From NCBI RefSeq assembly GCF_016755635.1, contig NZ_CP051500.1, positions 558,001-622,000 of the forward strand: DNA of 64,000 nucleotides. The letters run 5' to 3'. The position numbers were made by a program, and so were the translations under genes. This DNA comes from Helicobacter pylori. GTDB taxonomy: Bacteria > Campylobacterota > Campylobacteria > Campylobacterales > Helicobacteraceae. Position 1 is the first letter of the stretch. The number at the start of each line of letters is the position of its first letter. Shown in pieces: positions 9,022-17,453 of this stretch. The notes beneath the pieces are model-generated. The model saw only the letters and a list, made by a program, of their open reading frames with translations. It searched no databases and was not told where the DNA came from.

Positions 9022-10992
9022 TCAATCCAATTTTTTAAGGCGCTTTAATAATTCTTCTTCATTCAAAACGCTCACGCCATGTTTTTGTGCTAGAGCGAGT
9101 TTTGAGCCGGGGTTTTCTCCAGCGATTAAAAAATCGGTTTTAGCGCTCACGCTTGAAGAAATTTTTGCCCCTAAATTTTCTAACATTTGAGCGTATTCTT
9201 GCCGTGGTTTAGAAAGCGTGCCGGTTAAAACAATCGTTTTATGATTGAAAACAGAAGAGCTTTTTTGCTTTTCTTCAGCCATATCGCTGTTTTTAGGGTT
9301 CAACAACTCAAATAACGATCGGATAAATTCCTGATTGCTCGCATAAAAATTGACTAAAGAGTGCGCCATTTCCACCCCAAAGCCTTCCATTTCTAAAAAC
9401 TCGGCTTCGCTTTTTTCTAACACATTTAAGCCGTATTTGGCTAGCGTTTTACTCGCTCCCTTACCAATATGCTCAATCCCTAAAGCGTTGATCAAACGCC
9501 ATAAGGGAGGGTTTTTGCTTTTTTGAATAGCGTCTAATAGATTTTGAGCTTTTTTAATTTTGAATTTGTCTAGCCGCATTAAATCTTCTAATTTTAAAGC
9601 ATACAAATCCAGGGCGTTAAAAATGAGTTTTTCTTCAAAAAGTTGCTCTATGACTTTATCGCCTAGGCCTTGAATGTTTAAAGCGTCTTTAGAAGCGAAA
9701 TGAATCAAGCTTTCTTTCAACCTTGCCGGGCAGTTGAGGTTTTGACAATAAGTAAAAATCTCTTCGCACAAAAGCTCATGCGAACATATAGGGCAAACTT
9801 TGGGGCGTTCAATTTTATGTTGCGAGCCGTCCCTATAAGATTCTAAAGGTTTGATGATTTTAGGGATCACATCGCCGCTTCTAATAACAACGACCCTATC
9901 ATTGAGCATGATATTCTTTTTTTCAATTTCAGAATAATTGTGCAAGGTCGCTTTAGTAATCATGGCTCCAGCGATTTCTACAGGCTCTAAGAGAGCGACC
10001 GGTGTGATCGCTCCGCTGCGCCCCACTTGGTTGATGACTCCTACAATTTTGGTGTGTTTTTCTAGAGCCGGGAATTTATAAGCGCAAGCGAATTTGGGGG
10101 ATTTTTGCGTGTAGCCTAGCTCCTTTTGAATATTTAATTCATTCACAACGATCACCATGCCGTCTAAAAGGGCAAAAAAGCCCTCCCTTTCTCTAATCAG
10201 GGTGTGGTAATTTTCTTCTATTTCTTGGTGGTTTTTGTTTAGGCTTAAGTATTGAATGGCGCTAAAACCTAACGAGACAATAAAATCCAAACACTCCTTA
10301 AAGCTTAGGAAATTTAAAGAATGCTTGCCCACGCCCCAAGGAATGAATTGCAATTTACGCTTTTTAGTGATTTCACTATCAAGTTGCCTCAAACTCCCTG
10401 ATGCGGCATTTCTAGGGTTAGCGAATAGGGGTTCATTAGCGTTTAAGCGCTCTTTGTTTAAAGCGTCAAAATCCTTTTTAGAAATGATCACTTCGCCCCT
10501 GATTTCTATTTCTCCATTATAAGCGATAAAATGGGGGATATTAGCGATGCGTTTAGCGTTGTGGGTAACAAGCTCTCCTTCTAAGCCATTACCCCTAGTG
10601 GTCGCACTCATTAGCTTGCCATGTTGATATAAAAGATTGAGCGAAACCCCATCAAGTTTGGGCGAACACACGAATGAAGCGTTAGGATAAACTTTTAAAA
10701 TGCGTTGCAACCACGCTTGCAATTCGCTTTGATTGAACACATCATCTAAGCTCCACATCCGCATCAAATGGGGGTTTTTACTGAACTCATTGGTGGCAGT
10801 AGCCCCCACTTTTTGGGTAGGGGAATTGGCTTGAATGTCATTAGGGTTTTTTTCTTCATAAGCTTTTAATTCTTGGTAAAGTTCATCATAGACTGCATCG
10901 CTTACGATGGGTTCATCAAGGTTGTAATAATGGTGCGATAGGGTGTTTAAATATTCAATTCTTTCTAAATATTCTTTTTGGCTTTTTATCAT
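9022..10992 (-). CDS. ligA: NAD-dependent DNA ligase LigA
   Basis: Seals nicks during replication and repair with NAD+ as adenylate donor. The 656 residues are full length for the family. Domain order: Ia and adenylation domain with catalytic Lys112 in PKLDG, OB fold around 320-400, a four-Cys zinc site (CPIC, then C and C within about 25 residues), helix-hairpin-helix repeats around 440-570, and a C-terminal BRCT domain (about 580-656, with TGTLSKPR and FLIAGENPGSK). It is divergent from cheV2 with a 77-bp shared promoter region. The essential single replicative ligase is expected here. Confidence 0.97.
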   Translation of the reverse strand: MIKSQKEYLERIEYLNTLSHHYYNLDEPIVSDAVYDELYQELKAYEEKNPNDIQANSPTQKVGATATNEFSKNPHLMRMWSLDDVFNQSELQAWLQRILKVYPNASFVCSPKLDGVSLNLLYQHGKLMSATTRGNGLEGELVTHNAKRIANIPHFIAYNGEIEIRGEVIISKKDFDALNKERLNANEPLFANPRNAASGSLRQLDSEITKKRKLQFIPWGVGKHSLNFLSFKECLDFIVSLGFSAIQYLSLNKNHQEIEENYHTLIREREGFFALLDGMVIVVNELNIQKELGYTQKSPKFACAYKFPALEKHTKIVGVINQVGRSGAITPVALLEPVEIAGAMITKATLHNYSEIEKKNIMLNDRVVVIRSGDVIPKIIKPLESYRDGSQHKIERPKVCPICSHELLCEEIFTYCQNLNCPARLKESLIHFASKDALNIQGLGDKVIEQLFEEKLIFNALDLYALKLEDLMRLDKFKIKKAQNLLDAIQKSKNPPLWRLINALGIEHIGKGASKTLAKYGLNVLEKSEAEFLEMEGFGVEMAHSLVNFYASNQEFIRSLFELLNPKNSDMAEEKQKSSSVFNHKTIVLTGTLSKPRQEYAQMLENLGAKISSSVSAKTDFLIAGENPGSKLALAQKHGVSVLNEEELLKRLKKLD

Positions 10993-11029
10993 TTTTGTAA
11001 AAACCTTTTAAACTAAATTAGGGTAGTAT

Positions 11030-11035
11030 TATAAC
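11030..11035 (+). promoter_or_regulatory. Candidate -10 box for cheV2
   Basis: TATAAC about 35 bp before the GTG of cheV2, inside the short divergent ligA/cheV2 spacer; an overlapping TATTAT at 11027-11032 is an alternative. H. pylori vegetative promoters rely on a TATAAT-like -10 box with little -35 conservation. No start site was mapped. Confidence 0.45.
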
Positions 11036-11069
11036 ATTTAATCTTTGATAGGGCTTTAGGGGAAATTAG

Positions 11070-12011
11070 GTGGTAAGATACATTGACAAAACGACTTCGT
11101 TACACTTAAACAACGAAGCACAATTTCTGTGCTTTAGATTAGATGAAAAAAAAGACGCCCAACTTTATGGCATGAATATTTTTAAGATCCGAGAAATTAT
11201 CCATTATGACGGGGAGGTTACAGAGATTCTTGGGGGGAGCGATGGCGTGATGCTTGGATTTCTTAGCGTTAGGGGCGAATCCATTCCTTTAGTGGATGTG
11301 AAAAGGTGGTTGCATTATAACGCTAATGATCCGAGCCGTGATCTAAAAGAATGCAGCGTTAAAGATGACCATAATTTGGTGATCGTGTGCCATTTTTCTA
11401 ACCATTCCATCGCTCTAAAGGTTTTAAAAATTGAAAGGATCATCCATAAAAATTGGTCTGAGATTAGCGCTGGGGACAAACAAGGCATTAATGAAGAGGG
11501 TAAGCTTAGCGCTATCACCCGTTTTGATGGAGAACGAGTGGTGCAGATCTTAGATGTGGAAAAAATGATTAGCGATGTTTTCCCTAGCTTGAAAGATTTA
11601 GACGATTTGACTTTGCGTTGCATAGAAGCCATTCAAAGCCAAAAACTCATTTTAATCGCTGAAGATTCCTTGAGCGCTCTTAAAACCCTAGAAAAAATCG
11701 TTCAAACTTTAGAATTGCGTTATTTAGCCTTTCCAAACGGGAGGGAATTGTTGGATTATTTGTATGAAAAAGAACATTACCAACAAGTTGGCGTGGTCAT
11801 TACGGATTTAGAAATGCCCGTTATTTCAGGGTTTGAAGTGTTAAAAACCATTAAAGCTGATCATAGAACTGAGCATCTTCCTGTGATTATCAATTCGTCC
11901 ATGAGCAGCGATTCTAACCGCCAGTTAGCCCAATCTTTAGAAGCGGATGGTTTTGTGGTAAAATCTAACATTCTTGAAATCCATGAAATGCTTAAAAAAA
12001 CGCTTTCATAA
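11070..12011 (+). CDS. cheV: Chemotaxis scaffold protein CheV (CheV2)
   Basis: CheW-response-regulator fusion coupling chemoreceptors to CheA; H. pylori has three CheV proteins and this one matches CheV2 by position after ligA. Residues about 15-170 form a CheW-like domain (FLSVRGESIPLVDVKRW). Residues about 192-313 form a receiver domain with acidic pair Glu198/Asp199, phospho-acceptor Asp246 in ITDLEMP, a Ser in INSSMSS and a Lys in FVVKSN. The GTG start at 11070 follows a weak AGG-containing Shine-Dalgarno and gives the full CheW domain. It lies 34 bp upstream of aspS and may be co-transcribed with it. Confidence 0.93.
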   Translation: MVRYIDKTTSLHLNNEAQFLCFRLDEKKDAQLYGMNIFKIREIIHYDGEVTEILGGSDGVMLGFLSVRGESIPLVDVKRWLHYNANDPSRDLKECSVKDDHNLVIVCHFSNHSIALKVLKIERIIHKNWSEISAGDKQGINEEGKLSAITRFDGERVVQILDVEKMISDVFPSLKDLDDLTLRCIEAIQSQKLILIAEDSLSALKTLEKIVQTLELRYLAFPNGRELLDYLYEKEHYQQVGVVITDLEMPVISGFEVLKTIKADHRTEHLPVIINSSMSSDSNRQLAQSLEADGFVVKSNILEIHEMLKKTLS

Positions 12012-12045
12012 ATTTAATTTTTGTTTTAATTTAAAGGGATAAAAC

Positions 12046-13785
12046 ATGCGAAGTCATTTCTGCACAGAAATTAGTGAAAAAGATGTGGGTAAAACCATCA
12101 AAGTGGCCGGGTGGTGTAACACTTATAGAGACCATGGAGGCGTGGTTTTTATTGATTTAAGGGATAAGAGCGGTTTAGTGCAATTAGTCTGTGATCCTAG
12201 CTCTAAGGCTTATGAAAAGGCTTTAGAGGTTAGGAGCGAATTTGTGTTAGTGGCTAAAGGAAGAGTGCGTTTGAGAGGTGCTGGGTTAGAAAACCCTAAA
12301 CTAAAAACGGGTAAAATTGAAATCGTTTTAGAAGAATTAGTCATTGAAAATAAAAGCGCTACCCCACCGATTGAAATTGGCAATAAAAGCGTGAATGAAG
12401 ATTTGCGCTTGAAATACCGCTATTTGGATTTGCGCTCTTTGAACGCTTATGAAATCTTTAAATTGCGCAGTGAAGTGGCTTTAATCACTCGTAACACTCT
12501 AGCCCAAAAGGGTTTTTTAGAGATTGAAACCCCCATTTTGTCTAAAACCACGCCTGAGGGGGCTAGGGATTATTTAGTGCCAAGCAGGGTGCATGAGGGC
12601 GAATTTTTCGCGCTTCCCCAAAGCCCGCAATTATTCAAACAGCTTTTAATGGTGGGGGGAATGGACAGGTATTTTCAAATCGCTCGTTGCTTTAGAGATG
12701 AAGATTTGAGGGCAGACAGGCAGCCAGAATTCACGCAAATTGATGCGGAAATGAGTTTTTGCGATGAAAATGATGTGATAGGCGTGGTGGAAGATTTGTT
12801 GCAAGAGATTTTTAAAGCGATTGGGCATACTATTTCTACACCTTTTAAACGCATGCCTTATAAGGAAGCGATGGAAAATTACGGGAGCGATAAGCCGGAT
12901 TTACGCTTTGAATTGCCTTTAATAGAAGTGGGGGATTGTTTTATGGACAGCTCAAATTCTATTTTTTCTAATATCGCACAAGATCCTAAAAATAAACGCA
13001 TCAAAGCTTTAAACGTTAAGGGGGCTGATGCGCTTTTTAGCCGCAGCGTTTTAAAGGAATTAGAAGAATTTGTGCGCCAGTTTGGGGCTAAAGGCTTAGC
13101 GTATTTGCAGATTAAAGAAGATGAGGTTAAAGGGCCTTTAGTTAAATTTTTGAGCGAAAAGGGGCTTAAGAATATTTTAGAAAAAACTGATGCAAAAACT
13201 GGGGATATTGTCTTTTTTGGAGCCGGGGATAAAAAAATCGTGTTAGATTACATGGGGCGCTTGCGCTTGAAGGTGGCTGAAACGCTTGATTTGATTGATA
13301 AAGACGCTTTGAATTTCTTATGGGTAGTCAATTTCCCCATGTTTGAAAAAACCGAAAACGGCTATCATGCTGCACACCACCCCTTTACGATGCCTAAAAA
13401 TATAGAATGCGAAGACATAGAAGAGATTGAAGCGCATGCGTATGATGTGGTGCTTAATGGTGTGGAGATTGGTGGGGGGAGCATTAGGATTCATAAAGAA
13501 GAAATGCAAAAAAAAGTCTTTGAAAAAATCAATATCAACGAAGAGGAAGCGCAAAAGAAATTTGGCTTTTTATTAGAAGCGCTAAAATTTGGCGCTCCTC
13601 CTCATGGGGGCTTTGCGATAGGCTTTGATCGCTTGATCATGCTAATGACCAAATCTCATAGCATTAGAGATGTGATCGCTTTCCCTAAAACGCAAAAAGC
13701 TTCATGCTTATTGACGAATGCGCCTAGCCCCATTAATGAAGAGCAATTAAGAGAATTACACATTCGCTTGAGAAAACCAATTTAA
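12046..13785 (+). CDS. aspS: Aspartyl-tRNA synthetase (non-discriminating type expected)
   Basis: Class II synthetase of 579 residues: N-terminal OB anticodon-binding domain, motif 2 around [20 protein letters not shown], the bacterial GAD insertion in the middle, and motif 3 with GFDRLIML near the C-terminus. H. pylori has no asparaginyl-tRNA synthetase; its AspRS is known to charge both tRNA-Asp and tRNA-Asn, and Asp-tRNA-Asn is then amidated by GatCAB, whose gatB is also in this window. It is followed by adk after 11 bp, so the two are likely one transcript. Confidence 0.96.
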   Translation: MRSHFCTEISEKDVGKTIKVAGWCNTYRDHGGVVFIDLRDKSGLVQLVCDPSSKAYEKALEVRSEFVLVAKGRVRLRGAGLENPKLKTGKIEIVLEELVIENKSATPPIEIGNKSVNEDLRLKYRYLDLRSLNAYEIFKLRSEVALITRNTLAQKGFLEIETPILSKTTPEGARDYLVPSRVHEGEFFALPQSPQLFKQLLMVGGMDRYFQIARCFRDEDLRADRQPEFTQIDAEMSFCDENDVIGVVEDLLQEIFKAIGHTISTPFKRMPYKEAMENYGSDKPDLRFELPLIEVGDCFMDSSNSIFSNIAQDPKNKRIKALNVKGADALFSRSVLKELEEFVRQFGAKGLAYLQIKEDEVKGPLVKFLSEKGLKNILEKTDAKTGDIVFFGAGDKKIVLDYMGRLRLKVAETLDLIDKDALNFLWVVNFPMFEKTENGYHAAHHPFTMPKNIECEDIEEIEAHAYDVVLNGVEIGGGSIRIHKEEMQKKVFEKININEEEAQKKFGFLLEALKFGAPPHGGFAIGFDRLIMLMTKSHSIRDVIAFPKTQKASCLLTNAPSPINEEQLRELHIRLRKPI

Positions 13786-13796
13786 AAGGATACGAT

Positions 13797-14372
13797 ATGA
13801 AACAACTATTTTTGATTATTGGAGCCCCAGGGAGTGGTAAAACCACTGATGCAGAGCTTATCGCTAAGAATAACAGCGAAACAATTGCTCATTTTTCTAC
13901 TGGGGATTTATTAAGGGCTGAGAGCGCTAAAAAGACTGAGCGAGGCTTATTGATTGAGAAATTCACTTCTCAAGGCGAATTAGTGCCTTTAGAAATTGTG
14001 GTAGAAACGATCCTTGCAGCGATTAAAAGCTCTAGTAAAGAGATCATTTTAATTGATGGCTATCCTAGGAGCGTGGAACAAATGCAGGCTTTGGATAAGG
14101 AATTGAACGCTCAAAATGAAGTGATCTTAAAAAGCGTGATTGAAGTAGAAGTGAGTGAAAACACCGCTAAAGAAAGGGTTTTAGGGCGCTCTAGGGGGGC
14201 TGATGATAATGAAAGGGTGTTTCATAACCGCATGCGGGTGTTTTTAGACCCCTTGGTTGAAATCCAAAATTTCTACAAGGCTAAACGTTTGCATAAAGTT
14301 ATCAATGGCGAAAGAAGCATTGAAGAAATCGTGAATGAAATGCAAAAATATATTTTGTCTTTTGCGAATTAA
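13797..14372 (+). CDS. adk: Adenylate kinase
   Basis: Catalyses ATP + AMP to 2 ADP. 191 residues, the short bacterial form without a long zinc LID. P-loop [10 protein letters not shown] is at residues 8-17; the AMP site [14 protein letters not shown] motif appears as [17 protein letters not shown] is the family signature; the reduced LID is [16 protein letters not shown]. The ATG follows AAAAGGATACGAT, eleven bases after aspS. It precedes the LPS glycosyltransferase pair, which are separate in function. Confidence 0.96.
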   Translation: MKQLFLIIGAPGSGKTTDAELIAKNNSETIAHFSTGDLLRAESAKKTERGLLIEKFTSQGELVPLEIVVETILAAIKSSSKEIILIDGYPRSVEQMQALDKELNAQNEVILKSVIEVEVSENTAKERVLGRSRGADDNERVFHNRMRVFLDPLVEIQNFYKAKRLHKVINGERSIEEIVNEMQKYILSFAN

Positions 14373-14396
14373 AATGCGTTCCAAAGAGAATGATCT

Positions 14397-15395
14397 GTGA
14401 TTGGTGTCTATATCATTTCTTTAAAAGAAAGTCAAAGGCGTTTGGATACTGAAAAACTCGTTTTAGAATCCAATGAAAAGTTTAAAGGCCGTTGCGTTTT
14501 TCAAATCTTTGACGCTATTAGCCCTAAACATCAAGATTTTGAAAAATTACTTCAAGAGCTTTATGACGCTCAAAGTTTATTGCAATCTGATTGGTATCAT
14601 TCTTATGTTGGCACTGGTTTGACTTTGCCTGAATTAGGGTGCTATTTAAGCCATTATCTTTTGTGGAAAGAATGCGTCAAATTAGATGAACCGGTCGTTA
14701 TTTTGGAAGATGATGTAACGCTAGAATCTAATTTCATGCAAGCCTTAGAAGATTGCTTGAAAAGCCCTTTTGATTTTGTGAGACTCTATGGGTGCTATTG
14801 GTATTACCACGAGACAAAATTCCATGTTTTGCCCAAAGAATTTGTATTTCCTCCCTTTGATTATCCTTTTAAAAATAACCCTATTTTAGAAAAATTTAAA
14901 AAATTTTTTGATGTTTCTAGATTTTTAAATCTTTCTACCCATAAAGTCATCCACTATATTCTCAAAAAAATACAAAAAAGCTATTACGCAACGCATGAAA
15001 AAGAAGCCTTTTTTTTAGAGCATTTTTATCTCACCAGCGTGTATGTGGCTTCTACAGCCGGTTATTACTTAACCACTAAGGGTGCTAAAACTTTTATAGA
15101 AGCTACGGAGCGTTTTAAAATCATAGAGCCGGTGGATATGTTTATGGATAATTCCGCTTATCATGATATTGCTAATTTTACCTATGTGCCTTGCCCTGTT
15201 TCTTTAAGTGAACATTCTTTAGACAGCACGATTCAAAAGCCCCAAAAAAAGAGCTTGAAATCTTACCCGCCTCCGCCTAAAAAATCAACTTTTAGGGAGC
15301 TTTTCTTTTATAGTCTCAATGCTAAAAAGCGTTTAAAAGCCTTTCACAAATACAGCAAACAATACGATCATTTAAAAACCCCTAAAGAGGTTTAA
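14397..15395 (+). CDS. GT25-family LPS glycosyltransferase (jhp0562-like)
   Basis: 332-residue glycosyltransferase family 25 enzyme, the family of beta-galactosyltransferases in LPS/LOS synthesis; a cytoplasmic-face enzyme using UDP-sugars is expected. The N-terminus IGVYIISLKESQRRL is the GT25 start and LEDD (residues 103-106) is the conserved acidic metal/nucleotide site. The C-terminal core has TSVYVASTAGYYLT and KIIEPVDMFMDN. It is intact and has neither the C tract nor the heptad repeats of its downstream paralogue. Its first ~50 codons and its 3' third are nearly identical to those of that neighbour. GTG start at 14397. The name follows recollection that J99 carries such a tandem pair (jhp0562 and jhp0563) implicated in Lewis antigen synthesis. 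Confidence 0.85.
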   Translation: MIGVYIISLKESQRRLDTEKLVLESNEKFKGRCVFQIFDAISPKHQDFEKLLQELYDAQSLLQSDWYHSYVGTGLTLPELGCYLSHYLLWKECVKLDEPVVILEDDVTLESNFMQALEDCLKSPFDFVRLYGCYWYYHETKFHVLPKEFVFPPFDYPFKNNPILEKFKKFFDVSRFLNLSTHKVIHYILKKIQKSYYATHEKEAFFLEHFYLTSVYVASTAGYYLTTKGAKTFIEATERFKIIEPVDMFMDNSAYHDIANFTYVPCPVSLSEHSLDSTIQKPQKKSLKSYPPPPKKSTFRELFFYSLNAKKRLKAFHKYSKQYDHLKTPKEV

Positions 15396-15446
15396 AAGAA
15401 TGAAAAAGCTTTATGGTAGAATGAAATACCATATTTAGGAGTTCAT

Positions 15447-15998
15447 TTGATACAAGTTTATATCATCTCGTTAAAAGAAAGTCAGAGGCGTTTGGATACT
15501 GAAAAACTCGTTTCAAAATCCAATGAAAAATTTAAAGGGCGTTGCGTTTTTCAAATTTTTGACGCCATTAGCCCAAAACATCAAGATTTTGAAAAATTCG
15601 TTCAAGAGCTTTATGATGTGCAAAGCATGTTAAAATCCGATTGGTTCCATTCTGATTATTGTTATCAAGAGTTATTGCCCCGAGAATTTGGGTGCTATTT
15701 AAGCCATTATCTTTTATGGAAAGAATGCGTTAAAACAAACCAACCGGTCGTCATTTTAGAAGATGATGTAGCGCTAGAATCTAACTTCATGCAAGCCTTA
15801 GAAGATTGCCTAAAAAGCCCTTTTGATTTTGTGAGACTTTATGGGCATTATTGGGGAGGCCATAAAACCAATTTGCACGCTCTCCCTATCTATACAGAGA
15901 CTGAAGAGGCTGATTATATAGAAACTGAAGCACTTATTGAAAAGCATGAAGTTACCCCCCCCCCCCCAATTCCACACAAGATACGCAACAAGATTTGA
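15447..15998 (+). CDS. GT25 glycosyltransferase, N-terminal part, phase OFF (beta-1,3-galT/jhp0563-like)
   Basis: N-terminal 183 residues of the second GT25 enzyme, with LEDDVALE acidic site. It reads IQVYIISLKESQRRL from a TTG start at 15447 placed behind TAGGAG. Translation enters a run of 13 C (15955-15967) and stops 29 bases later at TGA 15996-15998. The rest of the enzyme is in another frame (next entry). The whole gene 15447-16729 is 1283 nt; one added C makes 1284, exactly 428 codons, so 14 C (or 11 C) is the ON length. The known H. pylori poly-C-controlled beta-1,3-galactosyltransferase makes type 1 Lewis chains; the assignment is by order and architecture. As written, the enzyme is off. 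Confidence 0.85.
   Translation: MIQVYIISLKESQRRLDTEKLVSKSNEKFKGRCVFQIFDAISPKHQDFEKFVQELYDVQSMLKSDWFHSDYCYQELLPREFGCYLSHYLLWKECVKTNQPVVILEDDVALESNFMQALEDCLKSPFDFVRLYGHYWGGHKTNLHALPIYTETEEADYIETEALIEKHEVTPPPPIPHKIRNKI
15955..15967 (+). repeat. Poly-C tract (13 C), phase-variation switch
   Basis: Thirteen C residues inside the second GT25 gene. Translation check: with 13 C the frame ends at TGA 15996; with 14 C it reads ...PPNSTQDTQQDLIIETQQ and continues to the stop at 16729. Slipped-strand mispairing at such tracts is an established switch in H. pylori LPS genes. Confidence 0.92.
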
Positions 15999-16729
15999 TT
16001 ATTGAAACGCAACAAAACCCCAAAGAACCATCTGATCCTTGCAAAATAGCGCCCCAAAAAATCTCTTTTAATCAAGTGGTTTTTAAAAAAATTAAAAGAA
16101 AACTCAACCACTTCATTGGAAATATTCTAGCTCGGACAGAAGTGTATAAGAAACTCGTGGCAAAATACGATGAACTCACAGGAAAATACGATGATCTCAC
16201 AGGAAAATACGATGAACTCATAGGAAAATACGATGAACTCATAGGAAAATACGATGATCTCACAGGAAAATACGAATCCTTATTGGCAAAAGAAACAAAC
16301 ATTAAAGAGACCTTTTGGGAAAGGCGTGCTGATAGTGAAAAAGAAGCGTTATTCTTGGAGCATTTTTACCTCACTAGCGTGTATGTTTCTACTACAGCCG
16401 GCTACTACCTCACGCCTAAAGGTGCTAAAACTTTTATAGAAGCCACGGAGCGTTTTAAAATCATAGAGCCAGTGGATATGTTTATAAACAACCCCGCTTA
16501 TCATGATATTGCTAATTTTACCTATGTGCCTTGCCCTGTTTCTTTGAATAAGCATGCTTTCAATAGCACCATTCAAAATGCGAAAAAGCCTGATATTTCA
16601 TTAAAGCCCCCTAAAAAATCTTATTTTGATAACCTTTTTTATCATCAATTAAACACCAAAAAGTGCTTGAGAGCCTTTCACAAATACAGCAAACAATACG
16701 CTCCTTTAAAAACCCCTAAAGAGGTTTAA
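15995..16729 (+). CDS. GT25 glycosyltransferase, C-terminal part (out of frame) with heptad repeats
   Basis: C-terminal portion of the phase-variable GT25 enzyme. Its frame begins within the C tract; the TTG at 15995 is unlikely to be a genuine start because it lacks a Shine-Dalgarno and the GT25 N-terminal fold. After a linker it holds a heptad series (KYDELTG, KYDDLTG, KYDELIG twice, KYDDLTG, then degenerate KYESLLA), predicted to form a coiled coil. The conserved GT25 C-terminal core TSVYVSTTAGYYLT and KIIEPVDMFINN follows. The last ~55 bases are almost the same as those of the upstream paralogue. A variable linker replaces the GT1 region between the sugar-nucleotide half and the C-terminal half. 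Confidence 0.82.
   Translation: MIIETQQNPKEPSDPCKIAPQKISFNQVVFKKIKRKLNHFIGNILARTEVYKKLVAKYDELTGKYDDLTGKYDELIGKYDELIGKYDDLTGKYESLLAKETNIKETFWERRADSEKEALFLEHFYLTSVYVSTTAGYYLTPKGAKTFIEATERFKIIEPVDMFINNPAYHDIANFTYVPCPVSLNKHAFNSTIQNAKKPDISLKPPKKSYFDNLFYHQLNTKKCLRAFHKYSKQYAPLKTPKEV
16162..16266 (+). repeat. Five tandem 21-bp repeats encoding heptads
   Basis: Units start at 16162, 16183, 16204, 16225 and 16246, each beginning aaaatacgatga and ending agg, followed by a degenerate sixth. Differences between units are limited to aac/tct and cac/cat changes. Each unit encodes KYD-(E/D)-L-(T/I)-G. Copy-number change would keep the frame and alter coiled-coil length. Confidence 0.93.
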
Positions 16730-16784
16730 AAAGAGCGGGCTTTATGTTAGAATAATTCTTTTTTATTATTCAAAGGAGATTGCA

Positions 16785-17306
16785 ATGAATTTAGACCAAT
16801 TAGAAGTGAGCCATGACGCTGATTCTTTGTGCGTGGTGATTGAAATATCCAAGCATTCTAATATCAAGTATGAATTGGATAAAGAAAGCGGGGCTTTAAT
16901 GGTGGATAGGGTGCTTTATGGGGCGCAAAATTACCCCGCAAATTACGGCTTTGTGCCTAACACTTTAGGATCTGATGGCGACCCTGTAGATGCACTGGTT
17001 TTAAGCGATGTGGCTTTTCAAGCCGGAAGCGTAGTGAAAGCGCGCTTGGTTGGGGTGTTGAACATGGAAGATGAAAGCGGAATGGATGAAAAACTAATCG
17101 CTCTGCCCATAGATAAGATTGATCCCACGCATTCCTATGTTAAAGATATTGATGATTTATCCAAACACACTTTAGATAAAATCAAGCATTTTTTTGAAAC
17201 TTACAAGGATTTAGAGCCTAATAAATGGGTGAAAGTCAAGGGGTTTGAAAACAAAGAGAGCGCGATTAAGGTTTTAGAGAAAGCCATAAAAGCCTATCAA
17301 GGCTAA
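16785..17306 (+). CDS. ppa: Inorganic pyrophosphatase
   Basis: Family I soluble pyrophosphatase (173 residues), which hydrolyses PPi to drive biosynthesis. The metal-binding signature DGDPVDALVL is at residues about 65-74; LYGAQNYPANYGFVPNT is the substrate segment. The start is set by CAAAGGAGATTGCAATG, a near-perfect Shine-Dalgarno. A TAGAATAAT -10-like element at about 16749 gives it its own promoter. It is convergent with mutS2. Confidence 0.96.
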   Translation: MNLDQLEVSHDADSLCVVIEISKHSNIKYELDKESGALMVDRVLYGAQNYPANYGFVPNTLGSDGDPVDALVLSDVAFQAGSVVKARLVGVLNMEDESGMDEKLIALPIDKIDPTHSYVKDIDDLSKHTLDKIKHFFETYKDLEPNKWVKVKGFENKESAIKVLEKAIKAYQG

Positions 17307-17314
17307 AGATTTTT

Positions 17315-17352
17315 AAGGGGTTTGGTTTATTTAAGCTATAAAATCCCTTTTT
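17315..17352 (+). terminator. Terminator between ppa and mutS2
   Basis: AAGGGGTTT (17315-17323) can pair with AAATCCCTT (17341-17349), nine pairs with one G-U, loop of 17 nt, then further T residues. It lies 9 bp after the ppa stop in a convergent 147-bp spacer. The rest of the spacer holds nothing I recognise. Confidence 0.5.
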
Positions 17353-17453
17353 AACGTTCACAATATAAAGGGCTTTGTCCTCATTGGGTGTTGGTGTAAA
17401 ATAGGGTAGTTTAAGCGGATTTTTGTATTCCCCATAAAAACAAGCGCCAAAAA

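Noticed and set aside
16162..16266. CRISPR-like repeat array
   Set aside because: 21-bp units are directly adjacent without spacers and encode in-frame heptads.
15447..16729. Calling the second GT25 gene a pseudogene
   Set aside because: The only lesion is the C-tract length; one C restores all 428 codons, so it is a switch.
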